In this document: positions 46,061-59,196 of the stretch, piece by piece | Position numbering within the stretch: the first letter of the stretch is position 1 | Layout of the letters: each line of letters begins with the position of its first letter | Assembly (NCBI RefSeq): GCF_964204865.1 | Contig: NC_135257.1 | Coordinates: forward strand, 9,942,151-10,006,150 | DNA: 64,000 nt | DNA from: Styela clava | Taxonomy: Eukaryota > Chordata > Ascidiacea > Stolidobranchia > Styelidae | Direction: 5' to 3' | Notes under the pieces: model-generated | Databases searched by the model: none | The model's input: only the letters and a program-made list of their open reading frames with translations | Told to the model about the DNA's origin: nothing | Position numbers and translations under genes: made by a program

Positions 46061-46518
46061 ATGTTAAGGTGCAATTCGATGAACTCTGATAGTAAAAAAC
46101 TAGGAAGTTACCCGTTGATATCCCAAAGTCCACGATAGGCAGTACTGATTGATTCAAATTTTACAAACATGAAATTAGTTGTGGTCAAATAGGAAAGGAA
46201 TATCATTACATGGGTTTGTCTCTTTAGATTCTGAACTACTTTAAACTTCAAATAGGATAGAATATTTTACCTAGATATGGCAGTAAAATCACCATTAGAC
46301 TTATCTCATATAATCCAGGTTTTCTACACGAGTTATGGATAATAAAGTGTCCTTATGTTTGTTGTTTATCAACACCTTGCCGTTTGATGTGCGTAACACT
46401 AGGGGCTAGGAGGGCATAACCACATCGCTTGATCTTAATCAAACAGCGAATAATGCTAATCGTTCTTAACAGTCTATTTATTGTAGAAGGCATGTATACG
46501 AGAATTTTTGGAGCCGCC

Positions 46519-46610
46519 GAAGTATGTGCACCAAGATGGCGCACAATCTGAACATAGTATGTGTACCAGGTTAGGGTTCAGGTTGTACACCATCTTGGTG
46601 CACATACTTC
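46519..46610. repeat. foldback element, 35-bp arms
   Basis: GAAGTATGTGCACCAAGATG at 46519 and its complement ending at 46610 form 35-bp arms (46519-46553 and 46576-46610) with three mismatches, all C/T. The loop is 22 nt. It lies about 700 bp upstream of the convertase start codon. It could be a tiny foldback MITE or a transcribed hairpin. Confidence 0.9.
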
Positions 46611-47298
46611 TTGAGCGCCGAATTTTTTATCAAAATTATATTTTCTCCGAGAAGAAGTCGGGTCGAATTTTTTTACAAACCAGAGTCAAGTCAAAATTCT
46701 TCTTTAACCCGGAGTCTAAGGTAACTATTTTCCGACCGACTATACTTCCGACTAATATGAAATCGATACTGATATTTTTGATTCGTCGTATTAGAATTCT
46801 TCTAACCTCGGGTATTTTGAACATATTATCTATTTTTTGCCATTTTTATTAGAATGAAAGTGAAATTTGACCCGTAAAAGCAGGTTGCGGCCGCGGCTCA
46901 TTTCCGCCACAAATTCTATTGGATTGGCAGTATTTTTCGGGAAATTCAAACGACGAGATCATGTCATTTGCCTTGATTAGGTTGTCTGGATCTCGTCCAT
47001 ACGTTTGGTGTAAATTTTTCCCTCTTTAGGAACATAACGTGAACACGTGGTAGTTAAGCACAGGAAACAGTGTCAGTGAAATTACGAAAATATGCAGTAT
47101 ATACCCGCACATTCAAAAAGATCTGTAGTGAGTGTCGATATTCGGAGATAGAACGTTCACTTTTATTTCTGTGAATTTTTATACAGTGATGAGAAGTGAT
47201 CTAGATGTATAGGAATAAATTACTTCATACTTTCGATAAAAGTTTCATTTTGTTGTAGTAACCGTGGCAAATAGGTTGAAAAATAGTAACAGAGTCGT

Positions 47299-50200
47299 AT
47301 GATGAGCATCGGAAAATGTGTTTTGTTGACAATTTCAATTTTGACATTCTTTCAACTGAAAATAGCTATTTCAACGCCACCACAAGAAAACTACGATGAA
47401 TGGGCCATAGAAGTTACAAAGGGGATCGAGAACAAAAAGGAAGTTGTAAACACTATAGCGAAGAAACTAGGCCTTGAATTGGTTCGGTCGGTAAGTCATG
47501 ATCTATAACGCATGTTCTAAACAACCTTTATAAATGGTAAATTTAAAGATAATTTTAAATAGTCAGATCATAGTGGCACGTTACCTCTTTTCAAATGGGT
47601 AATTCAGGCGACAATTCGTGTCAATATACTCTCCTACCGGCCCCCTTTTTACTCAACTGTGTATAAATTCAAGCAAAACATTTCTCACCGATCTAACATT
47701 GCTTGAATATTTTGTCTTAAAGTGCGTTTTGAATTTTCTAATATTCATACAGCATATTATGTTTTTTAGTTAGTATATATGCTTCATAAAATAGCATGGA
47801 CAACAAAATTTTAGGCGAAGAAATGAGCCACTTACAAAGTGGCTGAGGAATATCTGCAGCTAGTCACATAAATTGTTAAATAATATATATTATCAATACA
47901 AACATTTATTTATGATTTCAATCAATTACAAACTATAATGCATATCATCTGATAATGTTAAAACAGATATCGGATGAGCACATGCCAGAGTTCTTTCATT
48001 TACGCGCGGAAAAAGACCTATTAAATCAGGATGCAGTAACTGAGCTTTTATTCGATGAACCAGAGGTGAGAAACATTGAATAGTCATGAATCTGCCCAGA
48101 CTATGTCAACAGTATTGGCAATCACGACAACTAGTGCTATTTATAGAAACCTACTCACTCTTATGAACTATACTCAGCATGATCTTCACAAAATCCGTTC
48201 ACAAAATTACAAAAAATAGCATAGAACTCAAATATTACTAAACTCAATTTGTGATATATATAGGGTTTATTGTTTGTGAGGATATGCTCGCAGCAAAATT
48301 ACGCTCGGTCATTTAAGAGAAAAACGAACGAGCGACAACTGAAATGTCATCATATATTTTAACAAGTGAAAATAATTTGAAATCAAATTTTCCGTATGCA
48401 TAGGACGATATTCAGGAAAATATTTTAATATTTTACCTAAAGGCACTATATATATATATATTTGTATCCATTTCAGATTGTGTATGCCGAATTTCAAGTT
48501 CAACATGAAGTAGAAACTAAAAAGATCGATGATTTGAAAGATTTTCTGAACATGAAAAATAAAAAATCGTACTATCATTCCTCAAAATGTCAATGTCACA
48601 AAAACTCTCCCGACCAAGATCACGCGTACGTCCAATTTTCACTTGAATTTATTCTTTATATAAAATCTTCTTTCTTTTTAATAAAACGTCCGCGGTTAAT
48701 TAAACCTTTTCAGATGTAAAATATTAGATGTATTATTGAATGTAGTTATATAGCGCGCAAATGGGCTATTCTGAATCCTGTGTGAAAAATTCGCCGCAGA
48801 AAATTTCGCCGCATAGAAGAATCGCCGTACGAAAAATCGCCGCAAGAGCATTTTGCTGTGAAACAAGTATTTGTGACAGCATGAAAAATCGACAGAAGAA
48901 CATTTTCCCGTAAAACAAATATTTGTGATAGCATGAAAAATCGACACAAGAGCATTTTGTTGTAAAACAAATATTTGTGATAGCATGAAAAATCGACACA
49001 AGGGCATTTTGTAGTAAAACAAGTATATATTTGTGAAAAAAAACAGTTAGGTTTAGGGTATGTTCTTCAATAACAAATCTTTTTTGAATAAAAAGGTACT
49101 TCAAAAATCTAACTGTTTTTTTATCACTTGTTCTACAGCAAAATGCGGCGATTTTTCATGCAACGAGATTTCCTACGGCGAAATTTCCTGTGTCGAACCA
49201 TCCTGAATATTTTTTTTGCATGTAAATTGTTTGTGCACCATTGTTTTAATATTAAAATATAGACTTATAGATATAGAGTATCAATCGTTTCAGATTATCA
49301 CAACGGTTTATTATTTTCGTGTCATATTAATATCAACTCAAGTTTTTGATATCTTTCACAAAAAGGAGGTTTGATGGAGCAAACCTAAAAATAACGAAAC
49401 GAATTTGACGCAGAATTTTCTTCACCAAACATTTATGGTATAATTTATGGTTTTCCAGCATACCAACAACGGTGTTTGAAACAATGAATAACAAAAATAT
49501 AAACATGAGTATGCGGTACAGATTCAACGATTTTAGATGGCCTTGCCAATGGCAACTCGTGAGTGATTTAAAATTTCTGAACTATGTGATATTTAGAACA
49601 ATTTAAATATATATCAATGATCAATCAATAAGACTTTACTCACTATATTCATCATATCAAACCTACATGGGATTATTTTCAACTTGACTTCAATCTGATT
49701 AAAAATCATATTAAAAATTGGAATCCCTTAATGAAAGAAACTGTTATAATTCAAAAATTAATGTTGCCCCCTTCCATATTTACTTTCACATTCATGCAGA
49801 CTACAGCATGTATCACAAGTTGGGTATTGATGAAACTAAACTGTCATAAAAAAATCACTTAATGCAACGATTTTTTTATTTGCAATGAATTTCCTGTACT
49901 TACGCATATTTGTTTTTTACATATTTGGAGCGATCATTTTCTTTTCGTTTAATTTAAAAATTTTCTCATGACAATTTACATATGTGATGTATGCGAGCAT
50001 TCTATTTATTATACTTATATAGTACAACTGCGGTCAAACAGGAGGCCCGAATGAATATGATTTGGATATTGCTGCGGTCTGGGATAAAGGAATCACGGGA
50101 AAGGGAATGGTTGTTGCGATTGTGGATGACGGAGTTGATTATAATAACATTGACATTGCACCGAATTACGTAGGTATCTAATCTCCATACAAGAATTGCT

Positions 50201-53200
50201 AACTGAAATTAAATAGGAAAATCTAATCATGATAAATTCTTTGGAGTTTGCAATGTTATTCGCGACAATCGTTTTTTTTTTGAGGCAATTCAGAAATAAT
50301 GCTAATACAGAATTATTTAAAAGATAGCAAAACGGAATTATACGTTTGATATCAGTTGAATGTATTCAGAAAAAATAGGCTATCAAATATATTAGTAAAA
50401 TACGTACTTTTCAACAGTATGTGTATTTACTAATTCCAAGTCGATACCAGGTAAAACTAACCCCGCAAAAGATTCAGTTTATTCAAGTGTTCAGCAGTTT
50501 TTTTCTCTCATGTAAACAAGTTTATTTACATTCTAAATAATGAAGGGCAGTACAAAAATTGGATACACAACAGGGAGTATATTAATATAATATTGTTAAG
50601 TAATTATAAGCTGAAAATAGAACACATTGACACAATTAAATTATCAATCTTTATATAGGATAAAAATGCAAGTTTCGACTTCGTCGAATATCCAGACAGT
50701 GATGGACCGTTGCCGTATAGTGACAAACCGTAAGATATTTTGTTTTCCTACTTAATTTTAATTTCCTTTACTAGCGTATTTTTAAAAAAACACCAAAAAT
50801 TATTTCTCATAATTTTCCATCATTTACAGACATGGTACTTATTGCGCGGGAGTTGTTGGAATGGCAGCAAATAACGGCTATTGCGGTGTTGGTGTCGTAC
50901 ACGATGCCAAAATTGGCGGTAAGTTTATTTTAGAGCATGCTGTTCAAAAAGATGCTGAACAAAATAGAATTGCTGTTATATATAGAGAGATGTATATGTA
51001 AGGTATATTTGATGTTGCGTGCTAAAGAAAATTTTGATTTATGCAATTATCTCACTCATGAAAGCACCGCATTTAGATAAATCTTCAATCAAGGGATAAC
51101 TAATCAATAACTTCTTTTTCAAACATTTCCCGAAAACGTAACAGACTGAGGCACAAAAAATTCGTGAATATTGTTATGATTTTAATTAAATGTCAAAAAT
51201 AAACTTTTTTTTATTTTTTAATTTGCAGGTCTTCGAATGATTGGGCACAAAAGCACTGATGTGAGAGAAGCAGCAGCCCTCATCTATAATGCAAATTATA
51301 TCGACGTATCATCGTGAGTATTGCGGCTATTACTAAATATATAAATATATATGCTGTAAACATTATTACCATCACCCAACTATGAATATGGGGTGATAAA
51401 TTGCGATTCAATGTACAGGTAACACCAAAAACATTTAGAATGTCCGATCCCAAATAGACCATCCAACCTTTGTTGTTGAGACTTTTTTATTGCAGTAATG
51501 GAGAGTGGGTCAGTTTTTCAGTTACTCTCGATTTTTTGTCACTTGCAAAACACAAAATTTCGTATCTCAATGATGAAAATGCAATTCACCGAAGCCAGAT
51601 TATGGGTCGCATAAACAACCGAGGTAGCTCACTTGAAATATGTTTCGGACTTGTGCGTGTTATAAATTTAAAGGATGGAAATGATACAGGAAAATCATAA
51701 TTAGTTCATTTTTGATAAATAAGAAAAATCAGTCCACGTAACCTACTAATAGGAAGCTACTGCAAACATAAATGAAAACAACACAAAAAGTAAACCGACA
51801 AACAGAATGAAGAGATACCTGGGAGTCGAACATAACTTAGTATATATAAAGTTGAAAAACGTTTAAGTACGCACCCACCCTCCAAAATTATATTGCAAGC
51901 TCACAAAACAGTGAACCCGATTCAAAATCGGGCAGTACTTTTAAAGCAATTCAAAATGAGAAAACACGTAATAATCAAATATAGGAACATCAGGAAATAA
52001 TAACAAATGAACTATATCACAGTCATTTGACGCATATCAATTAGTTTCCGGAAAGTGATATGCAAAAAGCACTAGCGCAACAAATACAATAATAGCATTA
52101 CAATTACAGTGTCAGTCATCGAAATAATGGAATTTGAAATTCAGCGAATAAGAGCGTTCATAACTTGAATAAACTCAATTGTAAACAAGAAAATCCAGGA
52201 AAAGTCATCTGCAATCGCTTTTAAGGCTCGTTTCTCAAAATAAGAACTGAGCAAATGTTGACGACGCAATCCGACGTTGTCATTTTAAATAAATCCGAAG
52301 TTGTCATTTTAAATAGTTTCGAAATTAACCATTCCAAATGCATCCGAAGTTACAGTACCAAATGGGTCCGAAGTTAACGTTCAACATGATCCGAAGTTAC
52401 CATTCCAAATGTGCCCCAAGTTATCGTTCAAAATGATCCGCATCCCGCATAGTGTATGTATAGTATACTATACTAGACAAAGTAGGCCGAATTGTTAACT
52501 AACCCATACCTAAACAAACAGCGAATATTGCGAAAGAATTTTCTAGAACACAAACTAATGTCCATGAATAAATCGGTGAACAATTCTTACATATGCAGTT
52601 AATGGTTCTTCAACTTTAGATTAGATTTATGCTATGGCCGCTTCTATTTATGTTTCAGGAATTCATGGGGCCCGTCGGACAATGGGCACTTGTTCCGCAA
52701 ACCACCAAGGCTTACAGCTACATCTCTGCAGCGTGGAGCAGAACACGTAAAATATTTCGTTTATATAATGATACTGTGGTTGAAAAAACACTTCAAGTTT
52801 GGATTGAAATTCCATTTAAGTTGTGAATTGATACTTTGTGTGGATGTATTATACTGGCAACAATCTTACAGTGTGATTCAATCAAATTCAGAAACTATGT
52901 CTCTGGATTTCCGTCTGATAAATATCAGATGCCGTAGTAAATGGTTTTGAATAGTCTAAAACTTTTTGTGCAATATTTTTTTCAGGGGAGAAATGGAAAA
53001 GGAAATATTTATTTATTTGCTTCCGGCAACGGTGGATTAAGAAACGATCATTGTGGGGCTGATGGCTTTTCTTGCAATATTTATACAATTTCTATCGGTA
53101 AGTTATGATTTATTGCTTGAACGAGACAAAATGACGCCCGCACCTGGCCATTTTTTCATTATTAACGATCGGTCTATGAATCCATGCTGCGATGAATTGG

Positions 53201-56200
53201 TATCTAATACTCTCAGTATACATCATCAGAGAGATTTCTCCCTCTGATTTACATTTTATATAAGCTGTCCTAAAAGTGAGGGATTTATTTTCAAAACTGC
53301 GATATAAAACGTTTTTTTCCACCTCATTGAAACTAAGTATAATATTTAAATTCGAAACGACTTTAATTTTGCCCACAACCGAATGCGAAGCGAAAGTAAA
53401 TAAACCCTATAATATATCATTATTCCAAAATGAAAATAATACACCCCGAAAACGTAATATAACTTTTAAATTTTCACTAATATTATTAAGGAGATTTCGA
53501 CAACACCATTTGGGATTTTTCAAGACAAATAAAATCATTTTTCATCATCTTAGTGTTTTGTATATTTTTCAGCCTCTAGCTCCCGGAATGGTTTGAATGC
53601 TATTTATAGTGAACAATGCACATGTATTATGGCAACACTTCCTTCTACTGACACACACTCCAATCCATTTGATTATGATATGATGGTATGATGGGATTTA
53701 TATACAACGATTCTTATTTTTTGTAACTTGATGCCCAATAACTCTTTGGCACCAACTTATAGATCAGTTCAAACTGCATAATACTTTGATTAGATATTTT
53801 AATATAGTATGCTGCTTGGCAAATCGGAACCAGAAATTTATTTGCAAAATAGAGCCCTACTTTCTCAATGACGTTGCCATTGATCGTAATTTAGTCAAAG
53901 TCCTGATTTGTATCCAAACAAAGATCGATTTGCTCTATCATCGGCATGCAATCTTGCAGAGACAAAAACAGTATGCATTAACTGCGCCTGCGTAGCCAAA
54001 GCACTGCATTAAGATCTAACTTTGCAACTAGATTTCCAAAACGGTCTGAAGCCGTTAATATTTTTTTTCTTAGTTTGTTATCCACTAATTGAATCAAGCT
54101 CGCTTATAGATTACGACGAGTCTGCACAACGGGTGTGTAAATAACTTCCGAGGCACTTCTTCTGTCACTCCTCTTGCTTCATCAGTTGCTACAATGGTAC
54201 TTCAGGCGAAGTAAGTGGAAGAAATGTGTGTGCATGCATCTGACGAAATGTCGTTAATTTGTCTTTCATCTTATGTTTCATTCACAGCCCTGCCTTGACA
54301 TGGAGAGATGTTCAGCATTTGATAGCTCACACTGCATTAGTTGTTGATCCTAACAATGACAACTGGCAAATTAATGGAGCCGGCTTTCATGTCCATACCT
54401 AGTGAGTATTTTTTATTTTTGTTGTTCCCGAATTGACCACGGAGAACTTTCCGCTAGCACCACAGTCAAGGAAGTAAAAACATAATGGTAGACATTCCCA
54501 CAATGTTGTATTGTTATTTGCTTTAGTTACGGATTTGGTGCGCTGAATGCCCTTCACATAACAACAGCCGCCGAAACATGGATCAATGTCGACAGACAGA
54601 GGTTGTGCAAACTTCAACATCCGAAATCTCACAGGTAGTCTAATCCAAAAAAATTCAGCTAAGCTTAGATCAAACAAGTACTTATTCAGAAAATTTTTTA
54701 ATACTCTTGCCCTCATATATAGCAACCAAAATTGACTTTATGCTTTATAGTAATCCAAATTAGATTTGAAAAAAGAAAACAACACAACTATATTTATGCA
54801 ACGCAACATACGACGTCATGTCATTGATGAGATTTCAATTATCAAATTTTAATCTCTCTTTAAGTCCGGTGAGCGTAATAATGCCAAAGTGGGGTCAGTT
54901 GATTGTAGTTTTGTGTTTAAATATACACAGTTTTTAAAAGCTATGCAGAGAAAACATCTCAAACAGCCACACTCAATATAACTATAACCGTAGCCATTTA
55001 CCCGTATTTCACTCATAAGAGTTTCCTGAATCATAGGAATTTTCTCTGCGGCGTCACTCACTGTTTAATTAAAACGTGAGCGAGCTGATTCAATATGACT
55101 GTAGCTATATTCTATGTGACATAACTTATCTATCAAATAGGGTTATACCAAGTGGTGGAACATTGACGATCCAAGCACAGACAAATGGGTGTCAGGATAC
55201 CGAAAATCAAGTTTTAAAGTTGGAACATGTTCAGGTGTGTTTCTAATTTGTTAGCGTAATATTCGTATTGGAATAAAAACAACGAATCCAACTGCCATTT
55301 TTATATTCCAGGTTGTTATAAGCTACGATGTGAAGTGCAGAGGAGATATCAGCGTACGAATAAAATCACCATGCGGAACAATATCACAGGTACGCTATGA
55401 ACTGACGAAATCAGTGTGCATATCTCTATCAGACCATGCTTTCGAGAATTGTCCCATTGGTTGTTCAAACTCATATTTTTGTTCGCAGGACAGACAAATT
55501 TATTAAATTGCTCTATAATATGATACCAAATAACTTATAGCCATGATTGTAATAGTAATGCTTCCAATTAAAAAAGTCATTTGTCAGTATTAGTAGTAAA
55601 GACGCATATACTAAATTGCAATAGAAATGCAGTTATCTGACATGAACAACGAGCAAATTGAAATTCTCACCCTTCTTTATACTAACAAAGCCAAACCAAC
55701 ATAAAAACAAAACCCAATATTTTCAGTGGAATAAGTGGTTTTAAGATTCCTTATACGCCAGTTTCTGTATTTGCATTGTTTGTAATTATAATTACTCCGC
55801 ATTAATCTTCATATGAATATTGTCATCTAAATTCTAAACCGTCGATATGAATATATTGTATATATATATAATAAACTACAAAAATATTCAAAGCTTCATA
55901 ACTGATGCTTATATTACAGTTAATGAACACCAGAAGACTCGATGATAAAACCCTCTTAATTGATTGGCCATATATGTCAGTATTTCATTGGGGAGAAGAT
56001 CCGAGAGGAACGTGGACTTTGGAGGTAAAAATTCATTTTACATAAATAACCGTAGCATTTCATTAGTTGTTGTGTTACATAAAATTGATGTTTTATTAAA
56101 TGAATTTCGTGTTATGTATTTATTCTTTTTGTTTTGGCTGTGGTCAAATTAGGAAGTGGTATTAACATCATACACGCTGCATGGAGGAGAATAAAAATAT

Positions 56201-57952
56201 GAACTGATTATTTAAAGCCTTATTCAGAGTAAACCTGCAAAACATTTCATAACAATATGTTTCAGATAACCGACAACAAAGGGACAGCTAGATGTACTCG
56301 CTACCAAAATGAAGATATGGCAGGGCATATGTGGAAGTATGAATTATTATTATGGGGAGTCAAGGAGCAAACAAGAAGGTACAAATAATTCTTTCTTGAA
56401 ATTGTTCAATACCTAAAAGAGTGTATTCTAGGTACAGAATATGTAATACCATATAGTTCTCGAGTAAATTTAATGTGATTTAGTTCATGATACAATACAC
56501 TGAATTTTGTGATATGAAAATTATGAAAATGTGTTTTTCTTTGTCGAACTGTTTTTGTATATATATATTGGCCCTATTTTTTAGAAACTTATCCTCACCG
56601 GTTTGTGATCGTAAGCAAGTACGAGATTATATGGAGAACAAAAATCCGCGAGATAAACATTTTCTGCAGCTTATAAAAGGTGCGTTATTTAATTTTTTTT
56701 ATGGTGTATGAAAGTCTGCTCAAATTTTTCAACCTAATAAAATTGCCATATTGAAACATTCTATATCATCACGGGATATTAGGCCACATTTGGTATATAG
56801 GCGAACCATTTTCAAACGTAAAACAAGCCACGACGCAATTTCCTCATCTTATTTTCCGGGCACGTTTTTTATTATAGAGTTTCAACTCTCTTTGTATTAC
56901 GTATAGCATTGTGAAAATTGATATCGAAACTTAACGATAAATCGCTTTATATATCCATATTCAATTATATCCATTTCAATAAACAGCTGGAAAAGTGACA
57001 GACAAAAAGATCATTCGCCAAGAGTTTGTTGAAGATTTCAGCGAAGTTATTCAAACCAAAGATGAAAATTTATTGCAACCGCGCCCGCCCGGACCACCAA
57101 AAGTAATAATTTCATACTATGATGGTATTTCTGCAATTTTTAAATTAGTTTAATCTGTTTTAAAATCAGTCAGTTTCTATCGTTTTTTCGATTCTGTTGT
57201 CGACTATACTTTCCCAGTCACGGCAATGCAATTGAATAATACTGAAGTTATCACAAAAGTATTATATGGCAAAATCACAGCACGATACCTTATCGAGTTC
57301 TTATACAAATGCGTTTACTGAATTTACTAACTATATTTATATAGATAGCACAATACCATAACATAACGTAGCATTCTCCACTCGCACTCAAAATTTGAAA
57401 GTACATTTTGCATTGATTCTTGGAACCCTTTTTTGAAATTGTTTGTATCCACGAGTCTTCACGTATACAGTAAAGTTAAAATTGTACGTTGTATTGTTTT
57501 TCATATTGAAAAGATACGATAATTCGAATATTGCCCGCTTACTTATCCATAACGAGAACTGGTTTCGAGTACCAAGACACTAAAACTGAGCTTAACTTTT
57601 CCAGAGTAAACCGTATCAGACGCCTTTCCAACGTGTTGCCATGAGTGTATGGAGAAAAACTTTCCATGGAACTGAAAGTAAATCGTTGGCACTTGCATCA
57701 TATGCAGTTGATGGCGTTCAGCCTCACAAAGATCTCATTCAACAAAAGCATTTCGAAGTAGTGCGAAATAAAATAGCTGATTCTTTAATAGATGCCGCCC
57801 AAGTACAAAATGACGATGGAGAACGGATTATAAGAGGCGACCTGCATCACTATGCTAAAGCGTTAATCTCAGGGAGCAAGACAAACAAATTGTCGCTACC
57901 TAAAAAGGAGGCAGCACTCATTTTTAAAAGACTCTCTCTGTTTTGGAATTAG
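47299..57952 (+). CDS. PCSK: kexin-like proprotein convertase (PCSK1-like), 21 exons
   Basis: Exons: 47299-47490, 47967-48065, 48477-48625, 49459-49558, 50023-50169, 50659-50729, 50830-50918, 51229-51313, 52659-52746, 52986-53097, 53573-53685, 54110-54210, 54288-54401, 54527-54634, 55141-55234, 55312-55389, 55920-56024, 56266-56378, 56585-56679, 56987-57102, 57605-57952; 2517 nt, 838 residues. All borders are GT-AG and phases join. Signal peptide 1-25, prodomain to about 120, S8 catalytic domain with D215 (AIVDDGVD), H254 (HGTYCAG), oxyanion N355 (ASGNGG) and S432 (RGTSSVTP), then a P domain (VIPSGGTLTIQ, WGEDPRGTWTLE) and a basic C-terminal tail without membrane segment. The family cleaves prohormones at dibasic sites in the secretory pathway. 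Asn at the oxyanion hole argues against PCSK2. No RXKR is seen at the prodomain end; VETKK is the best candidate. Subtype is uncertain. Confidence 0.95.
48760..49205. repeat. foldback element with internal 52-bp tandem repeats, PCSK intron 3
   Basis: The left part (TTCTGAATCCTGTGTG, AATTTCGCCGCA, AATCGCCGC) and the right part read on the other strand (TTCAGGATGGTTCGACACAG, AATTTCGCCGTA, AATCGCCGC, GCATTTTGCTGT) are imperfect inverted repeats. Inside are four copies of a 52-bp unit starting at about 48826, 48878, 48930 and 48982 (GAAAAATCG(A/C)C...ACAA(A/G)TATTTGTGA). A second inverted pair AACAGTTAG / CTAACTGTT flanks the centre. Probably a non-autonomous foldback DNA element. Confidence 0.75.
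52265..52445. repeat. degenerate 25-27 bp minisatellite in PCSK intron 8
   Basis: About seven diverged copies of a unit like AAATGNATCCGAAGTTACCATTCC, for example ATCCGAAGTTGTCATTTTAAA and GGGTCCGAAGTTAACGTTC. It is part of the 1.3 kb intron 51314-52658, which otherwise holds nothing recognised. Confidence 0.8.
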
Positions 57953-59196
57953 ATGTCACACAGATCTTGGACATGTTTATATATAGTCGAATTTAAGGAA
58001 ATTATAGACTATTTATTTATATATAGATTATATACACAGTTTTAAATAGAAATTAGTGGTGTATTAAAATATTCAATTTGGATTTCATCTAATCATGTGT
58101 GTTCATTTCTCTCTTGTTCGAAGAATAATTAAAAATTTGCAGTCGATCATTAAATGAGCAGCACTTTTATAATATATTCTGGCTCATCACAATTATGTAT
58201 CTTTGTGTGCCGCAATAATAATAGAATTCATCTGAATTGAGTCGTGTTATATAATTTAAAACAAAATCATTATCTTGGTCTTTAAGTCGACAAAGAAATA
58301 AATGACTCTGAATATATTAACTTTAATATTGCTATTACATACGAATCAATGTGATAGTGGTTGCAAATTAGACATGGTGCTCACATATATAGTTGTCGGT
58401 CTAGCAATGGGAGAGTGAATTATAAAGCCACCGCTTCTGATATACCTTTCATAAGTTTGTAAAATATAGGTTCGAACTCTTTCTTTATGATGCTGTGACA
58501 TCGATACGCTATAGTTACATTTACATTGTGCTGAAACCCCTTCCGTTATTGATTACTAACACTTTTCGCTTTGCGTGGGTCTTTTTTACACTTGCCGCGT
58601 ACTCATCAATCGCAACATATATAATGATAATATGCGAGCGCACTCAATTCCATGACCAGGTTTTGTTGACGCTGCTTATTTTTCTTAAATGAACAGACAG
58701 TATATGTTTTGTGTACTGTTTGAAATGTTTACTATAATGTTGATATGAGTTCATTTTCGGACAGGCTGTCAATGACAGAGTAGTGCGAATAACACGATTT
58801 TCATGGCTTTTAGGAATTTTCTGACAGTTTCGCGTGAAGATCGTCTACTACAGGAATTCGCAGCTTATGCGAAATCCCCTGTCATTGATATATGAAATAG
58901 TTAAAATCAACTAGTTACATTTTTACACTTTTACACATATGTGGAATTTGTACCACGATTACTACATTTGATAATTATCCTGTAAAAGTATTCTAGATAT
59001 TCTCTGAATCATTTAGTTTTGTGCAATTTATTTGGTTCGTAAACAGTCGACTGACTCCGTATTGATGAAAGTTGGAAAAACATCGCACCATTGTTTGATT
59101 CTCTTGGTTGATTCGTTAGTATGGATTATTTTTGCTATGTCTTTTTCCATCATTCCAAATGTTCCTCCTACGAAAACATTCAGTATATTAACTTAA
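57953..59196. other. convergent intergenic region between PCSK and the PLP enzyme gene
   Basis: It contains PCSK 3' sequence with AATAAA at about 58298. The two genes are tail to tail. No further gene is recognised; a 65-codon plus frame at 58495-58692 is hydrophobic and not convincing. Confidence 0.45.

Larger units (their letters stand above)
43800..47298. other. intergenic region between YAP and the convertase gene
   Basis: No gene is recognised in 3.5 kb. It contains two possible tRNA-like SINE remnants (45440-45600; 45960-46060 on the minus strand) and a near-perfect 35-bp foldback at 46519-46610. Confidence 0.5.

Noticed and set aside
46508-46852. 114-codon plus frame
   Set aside because: It spans the foldback and has no domain or splice support.
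48826-49033. CRISPR-like array of four 52-bp units
   Set aside because: Units are contiguous without unique spacers, and the context is a eukaryotic intron.
48696-49104. Minus frames with repeated CRFFMLSQIFV-like units
   Set aside because: They are translations of the 52-bp tandem repeat inside the foldback element, not a protein family.
53276-53596. 106-codon plus frame repeated at 61576-61803
   Set aside because: The repetition is due to the segmental duplication; the frame is mostly intron 10 running into exon 11.
54399-55061. Minus frames in PCSK introns 13-14 that recur at 62666 and 63050
   Set aside because: They are antisense shadows of duplicated introns and exons; conservation reflects the recent duplication only.
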